A stretch of 26,200 nucleotides of DNA from a virus. Below are positions 16,394 to 22,871 of this stretch, in pieces. Below the pieces are notes generated by a model. The model ran no database searches. It saw only the letters and a list, made by a program, of their open reading frames with translations, and was not told where the DNA came from. The stretch spans positions 1 through 26,200 of IMG/VR virus record IMGVR_UViG_3300047472_000080. One strand, written 5' to 3'. Numbering within the stretch: the first letter of the stretch is position 1; every line of letters begins with the position of its first letter. Position numbers and translations under genes: made by a program.

Positions 16394-17791
16394 ATGCTCT
16401 CCACTGCTCCCTCGCGGACGGCCTTGGCTCCTGCCGGGTGGTTCGCCAAGTCGTCCATCGGCCTGAAGAACCGCCTCCTCGCCTCCGTCAAGATCACCGA
16501 AGGTCCGCGCTACAACATCGCGGATGTGGGCATCGACCCGCGCACGCTCTTCGGGCTCTACACGGACCTGCTGACCAACCCGACCGTCCAGCGCCTCTAC
16601 ATCATGAAGACGGGCAACGACGCGACCGGAGACGGTACGCTCGCCAAGCCGTACCTGACGGTGTCCACCGCGATCAACGTGGCGAACACCCGAGGGGTCC
16701 GCACGATCTTCGTGGTCAAGGAGGGCGTCTACACGCGCTTCGAGGGCTTCTCGCAGATCAACCTGACGGTCGAGCATGCCTTCTTGGCGGATGGTCGGCC
16801 GACGATCACCACGAGCGATGTCATCACTTGGGCGGCCGATGCCACCTACACGAACACCTCCTCCGCCGCTATCGGCAGCGTCGACCGCATCGTCGACCTC
16901 CTCGCTCGCAATCGCTTCGGTGATTACGCTGAGCCCGCCTTCGTCAGCACGGCTGCGATCTGCAACAAGACGCCGAACAGCTGGGCGTTCGAGGGCGGCA
17001 AGGCCTACATCAATCGTATCGACGGCGCGCTCGCGTCTGCGACGAATACGCGGCTCTACCGCCCGAACGTCTACAACGGCATCGTCTTGTCGCCTGTGAA
17101 CTCGTTCTTCGGCGGCCTGGCCGAAGGTGATGGCTTCGACTTCGAAGGCGGCTTGGGCGGCGGCTGCATGTATTTCCCCAGCTCCATGCCTGCGGTCCCG
17201 AAGGTATTCGTGGTCGACAACTGCTCGGCCAAGTACGCTGGCGGCTCGACCGGGGTGGGCAACGGTTTCGCGGTGGATAGCATCCACGGCGTCGCAGCCT
17301 TCTTCCGCTGCCATGCTTCGGCCAACTCGAACGACGCCTTCAACGGCCACCACACCGCGACCAACACCGGCGCGGCGGCTGCGAAGACGCATATGTTCAC
17401 CATCAATTGCACCGGCTACGACAATGGCCGGTTCAACAAGACGAGCTGCAACGGCTGGACGACCCATGAGGACGTCGTCGGTGCTGACTTCGGCGGCGTC
17501 TACGACAACAACCACGGTGGCACCCTCCGGTCCATCGGGGCGTCCATGTCTTGGTTCGTCGGCACTATCGTGCGGAACGATCTGGGCGATGGCATGCTCG
17601 GCGGGACCGGCGCCACGCTGATCCGCCCGAGCGCGGTCATGGCTGACGAAAGCGCCGTCTACTATCTCGACGGTGTCCAGATCGACATGCCTGCGGGCAC
17701 GATTGAGCTGCGTACCAGCGGCAGCGGCGCGATCCTCACCCGCAACATGCCGACGATCCGATCCGCCATCGGCAACGTCAAGGCGTACTAA
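16394..17791 (+). CDS. Right-handed beta-helix, tailspike-like protein
   Basis: This 465-residue protein has a pectate-lyase-like beta-helix signature. YIMKTGNDATGDGTLAKPYLTVSTAINVA (about 73-100) is the common 'G-N-D-x-x-D-G-T-x-x-x-P-F-x-T-I-x-x-A' entry motif, followed by repeated short strands rich in Gly, Asn, Asp and Thr to the end. Such folds are typical of podophage tailspikes and capsule depolymerases. The catalytic residues cannot be identified. It sits between the two terminase genes, an unusual place for a spike, and has its own Shine-Dalgarno (TAGGAT). The N-terminal 40 residues could be the virion-attachment part. A non-enzymatic adhesin is the main alternative. Confidence 0.78.
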   Translation: MLSTAPSRTALAPAGWFAKSSIGLKNRLLASVKITEGPRYNIADVGIDPRTLFGLYTDLLTNPTVQRLYIMKTGNDATGDGTLAKPYLTVSTAINVANTRGVRTIFVVKEGVYTRFEGFSQINLTVEHAFLADGRPTITTSDVITWAADATYTNTSSAAIGSVDRIVDLLARNRFGDYAEPAFVSTAAICNKTPNSWAFEGGKAYINRIDGALASATNTRLYRPNVYNGIVLSPVNSFFGGLAEGDGFDFEGGLGGGCMYFPSSMPAVPKVFVVDNCSAKYAGGSTGVGNGFAVDSIHGVAAFFRCHASANSNDAFNGHHTATNTGAAAAKTHMFTINCTGYDNGRFNKTSCNGWTTHEDVVGADFGGVYDNNHGGTLRSIGASMSWFVGTIVRNDLGDGMLGGTGATLIRPSAVMADESAVYYLDGVQIDMPAGTIELRTSGSGAILTRNMPTIRSAIGNVKAY

Positions 17792-17844
17792 GGCTTAGCC
17801 TTCCCGGCCCTTCAGGGTTCCACCGGGTCATCAACGGAACCCTG
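17790..17844. other. Two inverted repeats after the beta-helix gene
   Basis: AAGGCT-T-AGCCTT (17790-17802) overlaps the beta-helix stop codon, and CAGGGTTCC/GGAACCCTG (17813-17844; perfect 9-bp arms, 14-base loop) follows. The second also forms the 3' end of the opposite-strand gene. No T-run follows on either strand. A bidirectional terminator or RNA-stabilising hairpin between converging genes is the likely reading. Confidence 0.5.
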
Positions 17845-17982
17845 CCCGTTTCCCCGGCGCTCCCTGCGCGCGGCAGTGTCTCGCTCCAGCATCCTCGAAT
17901 GGATGAAGCCCACGCGCTTCGACAGCTGATGCAGCTCGTAGACCACCGCAAGCAGCCCCGCCGCGATCACCCAAGTCAACAT
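17812..17982 (-). CDS. Small single-span membrane protein on opposite strand
   Basis: Read leftward, this 56-residue protein begins MLTWVIAAGLLAVVYELHQL, one hydrophobic segment at the very N-terminus, and continues as a basic, charged helix (SKRVGFIHSRMLERDTAARRERR). The start at 17982 has GAGG eight bases upstream on the minus strand; the longer upstream reading frame lacks this and is low-complexity. It is the only credible minus-strand gene in the window. The size and N-terminal anchor would fit a spanin or holin partner, or a lysogeny-expressed membrane protein, but no family is recognised. Confidence 0.5.
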   Translation of the reverse strand: MLTWVIAAGLLAVVYELHQLSKRVGFIHSRMLERDTAARRERRGNGQGSVDDPVEP

Positions 17983-18056
17983 GCCCGCCACCTCACTGCA
18001 CCCGAGGGTGCCCTGTAGGCCGCGCGGGCTCACCCCATCAACCCCGAAAGGAGCCC

Positions 18057-19778
18057 TTGAACTCCCGAGACATTCTCCGGGGGGACTTCCTGAAGTTCCT
18101 CTGGTTCGTCTGGACCCGGCTGCTGCTGCTGCCTGCGCCCACACGGATACAGCTCGACATCGCCCGCTTCCTGCAGGGTGGTCCGAAGCGCCGCTTCATC
18201 CAAGCCTTCCGAGGGGTCGGCAAGACCTTCCTCACCGCCGCCTATGTGGTCTGGCGGCTCTGGAACAACCCCGACCTGAAGATCATGATCGTGTCGGCCA
18301 ACGAGGCCTTCGCGACCGAGATCGCCTCCTTCATCAAGCAGATCATCGACCACGAGGTTGGTGACGACCTCTGGGCCGAGCTGCGTGCCCGCACGGGCCA
18401 GCGACAGTCCGCCCTGATCTTCGACGTGGGACCGGCCAAGGCCGACAAGTCCCCTTCGGTGAAGGCGGTCGGCATCACCGGCCAGCTCACCGGCTCCCGC
18501 GCCGACCTCGTCATCTCTGACGACGTTGAGGTGCCTAAGAACTCCGAGACGGAAACCATGCGCGAGAAGCTCGTGCAGAAGACCGCTGAGTACGCGGCTA
18601 TCCTGAAGCCGGGCGGCGAGATCATCTACCTCGGCACCCCGCAGAGCGAGCAGTCCATCTACCGGGCTCTCCCTGAGAAGGGCTATCAGGTCCGCGTCTG
18701 GCCCGCCCGCTATCCCCTGAAGGAGAAGCTGGCGAACTATGGCGGGTTCCTCGCGCCCCTCCTCATGGCAGACATCGCCGCGAACGAGGCCCTGCAGAAG
18801 CCCGAGGGTTCCACCTTGGGTGGCGCCGTCACCGATCCCAACCGCTTCAACGACCTAGACCTGATCGAGCGTGAGACGGAGTATCGGGGCGCGGGCTTCC
18901 TCCTGCAGTACCAGCTCGACACGACCCTGTCGGACGCCGAGCGTTACCCGCTCAAGACCCGCGACCTCATCGTCATGGACGTCGACCGCAAGGTTGCCCC
19001 CGGCCGAGTGGTCTGGGGCAGCTCACCTGAGCTGGCGATCAAGGACATCGAGAACATTGGCTTCGACGGCGACCGGCTCTTCCGGCCCATGCACGTCTCC
19101 TCGGAGTTCCTGCCCTACACCGGGGCTGCGATGCACATCGATCCCTCCGGCCGTGGTCGGGACAAGACCACCTATGTGGTCACCAAGTTCATCGCCGGGT
19201 TCATCTATGTGACCCGCTGGGGTGGCTTTCAGGACGGCTATGGGAAGGAGACGCTCGCGGCTCTCGCCCAGATCGCTGCCGAGGAAGAGGTCAACATCAT
19301 CGTCCCCGAGGACAACTTCGGTGACGGCATGTTCGGCAAGCTGCTCGAGCCCTACGTCAACGCCATCCGACCATGTCGGGTAGAAGGCGTCAAATCGAAG
19401 GGCCAGAAGGAAGTCCGCATCATCGGCACCTTGGAGCCCGTCATCCGCCAGCATCGTCTGGTGGTGGACGCCAACGTCTGCCGAGCGGACCTCAAGCTCC
19501 CTGCAGTCCACTCAGGGCTGTACCAGCTGACCCACATGACCTCCGCGCGTGGTGCCCTCAAGCATGACGACATGGTCGACGTCCTGGCCCTCGGGGTCGG
19601 ACACTGGGTCGACTACCTCAACGCCGATGCCCTCAAGGCAGAGCAGGAGCGCAAGGCTCGGTTCGATGCCGACTTCGAGCGCAAGCTGTTCGCCTCAACG
19701 GTCTTCGGGGCTCACCTCAAGAAGCCCTCAAGTCTGTCCGCACGGAGAGGCCGAGGGAGAGCCGTGGGGAGGCGATAA
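18057..19778 (+). CDS. Large terminase subunit (T7 gp19-like)
   Basis: This 573-residue packaging ATPase/nuclease starts with TTG at 18057 behind AAAGGAG; the T7 family start and reading frame both support it. Walker A is FRGVGKT (about 51-57) and a Walker B-like strand is ADLVISDDVE (about 149-158), the T7-type arrangement. The C-terminal nuclease has an acidic metal site at HIDPSGRGRDKTTYVV (Asp about 362) and another at KHDDMVDVLALGVG (about 500-510). It translocates DNA into the procapsid and cuts the concatemer. In T7 this is the last major gene before the right genome end, which matters for reading what follows here. Confidence 0.95.
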   Translation: MNSRDILRGDFLKFLWFVWTRLLLLPAPTRIQLDIARFLQGGPKRRFIQAFRGVGKTFLTAAYVVWRLWNNPDLKIMIVSANEAFATEIASFIKQIIDHEVGDDLWAELRARTGQRQSALIFDVGPAKADKSPSVKAVGITGQLTGSRADLVISDDVEVPKNSETETMREKLVQKTAEYAAILKPGGEIIYLGTPQSEQSIYRALPEKGYQVRVWPARYPLKEKLANYGGFLAPLLMADIAANEALQKPEGSTLGGAVTDPNRFNDLDLIERETEYRGAGFLLQYQLDTTLSDAERYPLKTRDLIVMDVDRKVAPGRVVWGSSPELAIKDIENIGFDGDRLFRPMHVSSEFLPYTGAAMHIDPSGRGRDKTTYVVTKFIAGFIYVTRWGGFQDGYGKETLAALAQIAAEEEVNIIVPEDNFGDGMFGKLLEPYVNAIRPCRVEGVKSKGQKEVRIIGTLEPVIRQHRLVVDANVCRADLKLPAVHSGLYQLTHMTSARGALKHDDMVDVLALGVGHWVDYLNADALKAEQERKARFDADFERKLFASTVFGAHLKKPSSLSARRGRGRAVGRR

Positions 19779-19782
19779 GGAG

Positions 19783-19809
19783 AGGGGTGGGGACAAGTGC
19801 CCCACCTCT
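19783..19809 (+). terminator. Hairpin just after large terminase
   Basis: GGTGGGG/CCCCACC with a seven-base loop, extended by three further pairs (one G-U), begins five bases after the terminase stop. There is no T-run, so it is either a weak or factor-assisted terminator or a 3' mRNA-stabilising hairpin at the end of the late operon. Confidence 0.45.
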
Positions 19810-20288
19810 ACCCACCAAGCTCCTGTGGGCATCTGCGGGTGAACCTGAAGGGGCTCTGCGGGGCTCCCCTAAGTAACCTTATATAATCCCACCCTCCAAG
19901 GGTGCGGGCTAATTGAGGTCGGTCACTTTTTGCTCAAAAATCCGAAGGGCCAAGCGCACAGCGCGAGACGCCGGGTGCCCCCCATGCCACCCCCGGCACT
20001 GAGGAGGCCCGGCCGTGCCCTAGGGGGCTCCTGCCCTGTCACTAGCGGTGCGGAATGGGTCGAAATGCTGCTTTCATTGGCACGATACGGTGTCACGATC
20101 ATGCTAAGTGCTTGATATTGCATAGGCCCATTCCCTCTGCATAGGGGAAGGCATGAGGTAGTCATGCCCTGCCAGCCCTGAGGGTGACGCCTAGGGCCGA
20201 TGGGGTGGCACTGCGGGGCGCCTGTGGGGCTCGCCTGCCGTCGCTTTCCTCTTCCCTCCGCTCTGCCCTGCTTTTTTCGTTTTGGCTT
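19810..20288. other. Gene-poor region after terminase, probable left part of genome-end junction
   Basis: No reading frame here has a Shine-Dalgarno or protein-like composition. Visible items are a small ACCCT-CCA-AGGGT hairpin (19891-19903) just after an AT-rich TTATATAAT patch, and scattered CCTNNGG heptamers (CCTAGGG at 20019 and 20190, CCTGAGG at 20177, CCTGTGG at 20221). There is also a direct repeat TGCATAGG at 20119 and 20138 (19 bp apart), the second half lying in a near-palindrome TTCCC...GGGAA. A T-run at 20271-20276 lacks a matching stem. In T7 the terminal repeat and right-end signals would lie at this position. Confidence 0.5.
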
Positions 20289-20376
20289 CCTACGGGCCAT
20301 CCTAGGGCAATCCTGCGGCAATCCTGCGGTCCATCCTGCCGTGCCCTGCGGGCTTCCTGCGGGCGCGATCCTAAGG
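20289..20376 (+). repeat. Helically phased CCTNNGG heptamer array (T7 SRL/SRR-like)
   Basis: Eight heptamers start at 20289, 20301, 20312, 20323, 20335, 20345, 20356 and 20370 (CCTACGG, CCTAGGG, CCTGCGG, CCTGCGG, CCTGCCG, CCTGCGG, CCTGCGG, CCTAAGG). The spacing is 10-14 bp, mostly 11, close to one helical turn. In T7, arrays of imperfect CCTAAAG heptamers flank the terminal repeat. The match in unit length, CCT start and position after the large terminase makes this a strong candidate for the equivalent end-processing or packaging signal. No reading frame explains the periodicity, because 11 is not a multiple of three. Confidence 0.75.
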
Positions 20377-20423
20377 AGAACATGGGGAGACGCTGAGGGG
20401 GCCGATGGGGAAAAATGAATGAT

Positions 20424-20431
20424 AGTTCCAC
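20424..20431 (+). promoter_or_regulatory. Half copy of the AGTTCCAC site
   Basis: AGTTCCAC matches the first eight bases of the repeated operator-like site and begins 17 bp before the full copy at 20441-20460, so the two would present on nearly the same face of the helix. It lies just upstream of the early promoter. Confidence 0.4.
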
Positions 20432-20440
20432 AAACCGCAC

Positions 20441-20460
20441 AATTCCGTTTGACAGACTGT
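20441..20460 (+). promoter_or_regulatory. Operator-like site covering the early promoter -35 box
   Basis: This copy matches the 20-base consensus AGTTCCACTAGACAGACTGT at 16 of 20 positions. Its TTGACA core is at the same time the candidate -35 hexamer (20449-20454). A protein bound here would block RNA polymerase, which is the expected place for a lysogenic repressor operator. Confidence 0.6.
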
Positions 20461-20478
20461 TTTTGGTTCGGCTAAAAG
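20449..20478 (+). promoter_or_regulatory. Sigma70-type early promoter
   Basis: A perfect TTGACA (20449-20454) is followed 18 bases later by TAAAAG (20473-20478); a 17-base spacer gives CTAAAA instead. The surroundings are AT-richer than the region average. It points toward the block of small genes and would be the host-polymerase early promoter of the T7-like programme. Transcription would start near 20485, giving a leader of roughly 310 bases. Confidence 0.6.
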
Positions 20479-20484
20479 CTAAAT

Positions 20485-20751
20485 CACCGCAGCGGCCCAA
20501 CGGCGCCAAGCGGTACGGCCAACCAACCCCGGCCAAGCATAGAGGGGATGGCGGAAGACCGAGGCCGAGCCCGTAGTGAGGGTGGCGCAGTAGGGCTCCG
20601 TGATTGCCAGCAAGCGGCAGGCGCAGCGTCGGATGACGCGGTGCCCTGAAGCGAACGCCCTAGGGTGGACACTGGCCAAACACAGCGGACGGCAGGGGCA
20701 AGCCTGAGGGGCCGCAAAGGAAACTGCGGGAGCAATCCCGCCGGTTCCTAG
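20485..20751 (+). ncRNA. Hairpin-rich untranslated early leader or small RNA
   Basis: Between the promoter and the first early gene there is no convincing reading frame. Several complementary segments are present: GAGCCC (20567-20572) with GGGCTC (20593-20598), TGCC/GGCA (20605-20619), GCGTC-GGAT-GACGC (20626-20639) and GCGGGA-GCAA-TCCCGC (20726-20741), the last closed by a GNRA tetraloop. These suggest a structured leader or stand-alone RNA. No known RNA class is recognised. CCTAGGG (20659) and CCTGAGG (20703) heptamers also occur, so part of it may instead belong to the genome-end signal. Confidence 0.4.
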
Positions 20752-20790
20752 AGGGGCGCTGCGGTGCCCTTCCAGCAACCGCAAAGGGGA
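20752..20790 (+). repeat. Two-hairpin leader element, copy A
   Basis: AGGGGC (20752-20757) pairs with GCCCTT (20766-20771), followed by CCAGC and a degenerate CCGC-AAA-GGGG. It shares its layout with copies B and C and lies just before the Shine-Dalgarno of the gene at 20797. Confidence 0.5.
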
Positions 20791-20796
20791 CTTCAC

Positions 20797-20973
20797 ATGA
20801 TCCGTTCGATCCGCCTCGCTCTTGCATGGCGCCGCTTCAATGCCGCCGATGCCCGCTTCCGTGCCTATCAGGGGATGGCCGCTGGTGCGGGCTGGAGCCA
20901 TGCCGTTGCATGCGCCCTGCGGTCTGACTTGGTACGCCACGAGCGCGCCCTGTCTCACCTCATCAACGCCTAA
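20797..20973 (+). CDS. Early small protein, unknown function
   Basis: This 58-residue basic helical protein begins MIRSIRLALAWRRFNAADARF and contains HAVACALRSDLVRHERALSHL. AAAGGGGA precedes the ATG at 20797 by about six bases, which favours it over the upstream in-frame ATG. It is the first gene after the early promoter, the place where T7-like phages carry host-takeover peptides. No family is recognised. An operator-like site follows its stop by one base. Confidence 0.65.
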   Translation: MIRSIRLALAWRRFNAADARFRAYQGMAAGAGWSHAVACALRSDLVRHERALSHLINA

Positions 20974-20974
20974 C

Positions 20975-20994
20975 AGTTCCACTAGACAGACCGA
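20975..20994 (+). promoter_or_regulatory. Operator-like site in intergenic gap
   Basis: This copy matches the consensus AGTTCCACTAGACAGACTGT at 18 of 20 positions. It lies between the stop at 20973 and the Shine-Dalgarno of the next gene and is oriented with transcription. Such placement inside an operon favours a stoperator or roadblock role over an initiation operator. Confidence 0.6.
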
Positions 20995-21005
20995 GGGAGT
21001 TCCCG

Positions 21006-21776
21006 ATGTTCCAGATCAATCCTGCCCTAGAGCCCGCACCCGCCGACATCGGCAAGGCAAACGGCGTCATCCTGTATCGCGGCCCTTCCAAGCTTGACGG
21101 GGCGCCGATTGTGGTGGTGGCAACCGGGCTCGCAAGGGGGAGCCGCAACGCTAAGACCGGCGCAATGGTGCAAACGTATATCCTGCGGGATGACATGCAC
21201 CCTATCGACGCGGTGCGGAGCGGCGCCGACGTTTCCATCTGCGGGACGTGTCCGCATCGCGGTGACGGGACGGGCAAGGGCCGCAGCTGCTACGTCACCC
21301 TAGCGCACGGCCCGCGCTCCGTTTGGGAAGGGCTGAAGCGGGGCATCTACCCTCGCGTTGACGCCTTCACGGCCCGCGCTCTCTTCGCTGGCAAGATGGT
21401 GCGTCTCGGCACCTACGGTGATCCTGCGGCGGCACCTAGGGCGCTCTGGAAGGTAGCCCTGAAGGACGCTGCGGGCTGGACCGGCTACACTCACCAATGG
21501 CGCACGGTGGAGTCGGAATGGGCCGCCCTAGTCATGGCGTCGGCCGATAGCGTGGCGGATATGGATGCGGCGCACGCTGCGGGCTGGCGGACGTTTCGCG
21601 TCACTGCGGAGCCCTTGGCGAACCTGAAGGGCCGCGAAGTCGTCTGCCCTGCCAGCGAGGAAGCCGGGAAGCGCACGGATTGCGCCAGCTGCAAGGCGTG
21701 CATGGGCACGGCAGGCAAGGCCCGCGTTTCGATCCAGATCGCAGCGCACGGCGGCGGCAAGCGTCACGTTCAATAG
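21006..21776 (+). CDS. Cysteine-cluster phage protein of unknown function
   Basis: This 256-residue protein is the largest early gene. It has two cysteine groups: C79-x2-C82 with C95 (SICGTCPHR...SCYV), and C214 with C226-x2-C229-x2-C232 (VVCPASEE...CASCKAC), suggesting zinc or iron-sulphur binding. Other marked motifs are NAKTGAMVQTYILRDDMHPIDAV, VRLGTYGDPAA and GWTGYTHQWR. From memory, proteins with these motifs occur in diverse phages and plasmids as a family of unknown function; I cannot confirm the family name. GAGGGAG precedes the ATG by about six bases. An enzymatic role acting on nucleic acid or metabolites is possible but unproven. Confidence 0.85.
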   Translation: MFQINPALEPAPADIGKANGVILYRGPSKLDGAPIVVVATGLARGSRNAKTGAMVQTYILRDDMHPIDAVRSGADVSICGTCPHRGDGTGKGRSCYVTLAHGPRSVWEGLKRGIYPRVDAFTARALFAGKMVRLGTYGDPAAAPRALWKVALKDAAGWTGYTHQWRTVESEWAALVMASADSVADMDAAHAAGWRTFRVTAEPLANLKGREVVCPASEEAGKRTDCASCKACMGTAGKARVSIQIAAHGGGKRHVQ

Positions 21777-21794
21777 TTCCACTAGACAGACTGT
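21775..21794 (+). promoter_or_regulatory. Operator-like site overlapping stop codon
   Basis: This is the copy that defines the 20-base consensus AGTTCCACTAGACAGACTGT. Its first two bases are the last two of the TAG stop of the preceding gene. It is oriented with transcription and lies 10 bases before hairpin element B. Confidence 0.65.
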
Positions 21795-21796
21795 CA

Positions 21797-21845
21797 CGAC
21801 CCGAAGGGCGCTGCGGAGGCGGCGCCTTTCCAGCCGCGACAGCGG
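21797..21845 (+). repeat. Two-hairpin leader element, copy B
   Basis: AAGGGCGC (21804-21811) pairs with GCGCCTTT (21822-21829), and CCGC-GACA-GCGG forms a second stem (21834-21845). The order, and the TTCCAG joining segment, are the same in copy C. It lies 30 bases upstream of the gene at 21876. RNA processing, transcript protection or attenuation are possible roles. Confidence 0.6.
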
Positions 21846-21875
21846 ATCAATCAATCACCGCCAATGGAGGCCAAA

Positions 21876-22109
21876 ATGTCCATCTGTATCCCTGACCGTG
21901 GCACTCGCTTTGCCGACATGATGCCCGGCGAGCGCGCCCGGTGTCTCGAGTTCGCCCGCTCCCATGATTGGGGTGACGGCGCCCGGTTCGATTGCGATTG
22001 GCGGATGCACGGCCTGCGGGACGTCTCCCACAATGAGCGGGACGGCTGGCAGGATATGCCCGCCTTTGCCGACACCCTCGGCGGCCTGCGCGATTGGGCG
22101 GGCTACTGA
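21876..22109 (+). CDS. Early small protein, unknown function
   Basis: This 77-residue acidic protein begins MSICIPDRGTRFADMMPGERARCLEF and is rich in Trp, Asp and Arg (SHDWGDGARFDCDWRMHGL, RDGWQDMP). GGAGG six bases upstream selects ATG at 21876 rather than the upstream ATG. It overlaps the next gene by one base (TGATG). No family is recognised; composition suggests a compact soluble protein. Confidence 0.7.
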   Translation: MSICIPDRGTRFADMMPGERARCLEFARSHDWGDGARFDCDWRMHGLRDVSHNERDGWQDMPAFADTLGGLRDWAGY

Positions 22110-22318
22110 TGGCCGGGCTCACGTTCCGCGAGGCGTCCGCCCGCGCCCTAGAGGCCGGTGCGACCGAATTGGACATCGCCCGCGAAGTCTCGGCCGTGAA
22201 GCGGGGTTCCTACGGGCCGCGCCCGATGGTCCGCGCCATGCGCCTCGCGCTCCAGCTTCACCCTTGGCGAAACACGGCGGCCGAATGGTCGCGCCTCGCC
22301 GCCACCCTCGCACGCTGA
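22109..22318 (+). CDS. Early small basic protein, unknown function
   Basis: This 69-residue helical basic protein (MAGLTFREASARALEAGATELDIAREVSA...) is coupled to the preceding gene through TGATG. TELDIAREVSAVKRGSYGPRPMVRAM could form a helix-turn-helix-like unit, but the match is weak. No family is assigned. Confidence 0.65.
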   Translation: MAGLTFREASARALEAGATELDIAREVSAVKRGSYGPRPMVRAMRLALQLHPWRNTAAEWSRLAATLAR

Positions 22319-22330
22319 AGGATCGAACCC

Positions 22331-22600
22331 ATGATGAACGTCACGCAAGCCCGCCGCTGCATCGCTGCGATCCCCTACGTCGCCGCCAAGCGCACGGACG
22401 GTGAATGGCGGATCGCCCCGACGTTGGAGGTTCTGCTCGCCATCTATCCGCATCGGGATCGGAAGTGGGCGAAGGCGAAGCAGGAGCGCGCCGCCGCCTA
22501 TACGGAGGACAACTCCGACGCGCATTTCACCGCCGCCGCCACGCATGGCTGGTGCGTCGTCCAGCTGCAGAAGACTGCCGCGAAGGAGGCCCGCAAGTGA
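22331..22600 (+). CDS. Early small protein, unknown function
   Basis: This 89-residue protein begins MMNVTQARRCIAAIPYVAAKRTDGEW and contains a basic helix (HRDRKWAKAKQERAAAYTED). AAGGAT lies upstream. It overlaps the following GTG start (GTGA). No membrane segment or known motif is visible. Confidence 0.7.
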   Translation: MMNVTQARRCIAAIPYVAAKRTDGEWRIAPTLEVLLAIYPHRDRKWAKAKQERAAAYTEDNSDAHFTAAATHGWCVVQLQKTAAKEARK

Positions 22601-22791
22601 GCGCCGCGCCGACCATTCACCGCATGTTCGTCAATCAGCCCTCCACCTTGCAGCCGCATCATGCCCTGCACGGAACGCGAGTGCGGGCGCACCGTGAAAC
22701 CGAGGCGGTCTGTCGCGTCTACTTCCTCGCCGGGCCGATTATCTCGCAGCAGCTGCCGAGCCTGTCCCTGTCGATGGGGTGGCCGGAATGA
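22597..22791 (+). CDS. Early small protein, GTG start, unknown function
   Basis: This 64-residue protein is read from GTG at 22597 (MSAAPTIHRMFVNQPSTLQPH...). AAGGAGG lies seven bases upstream within the previous gene, and the start overlaps that gene's stop. It is His/Arg-rich in the middle and ends LSLSMGWPE. Its stop overlaps the next ATG (ATGA). The continuous chain of overlaps supports a real gene. Confidence 0.6.
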   Translation: MSAAPTIHRMFVNQPSTLQPHHALHGTRVRAHRETEAVCRVYFLAGPIISQQLPSLSLSMGWPE

Positions 22792-22871
22792 GGCGCCGCC
22801 TCCGCGCCATCGTCTGGGCCATCGCCGTGCCCGCCAGCGCCGCCTTCTGGTGGTTCGCCCTTCCCTTCTGA
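22788..22871 (+). CDS. 27-residue membrane mini-protein
   Basis: This very short gene encodes MRRRLRAIVWAIAVPASAAF followed by WWFALPF: a basic N-terminus then one hydrophobic span with a tryptophan pair, a classic positive-inside mini membrane protein. ATG overlaps the preceding stop (ATGA). Hairpin element C begins shortly after its stop. Small membrane peptides are common among phage early genes and may affect host envelope or superinfection. Function is unknown. Confidence 0.5.
   Translation: MRRRLRAIVWAIAVPASAAFWWFALPF

Noticed and set aside
20764-20796. Upstream start for the first early gene, adding 11 residues
   Set aside because: It would place the start inside hairpin element A and ignore the strong AAAGGGGA site before 20797.
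20424-21794. CRISPR array
   Set aside because: The repeated 20-mers are hundreds of bases apart, lie between genes and have no regular spacers.
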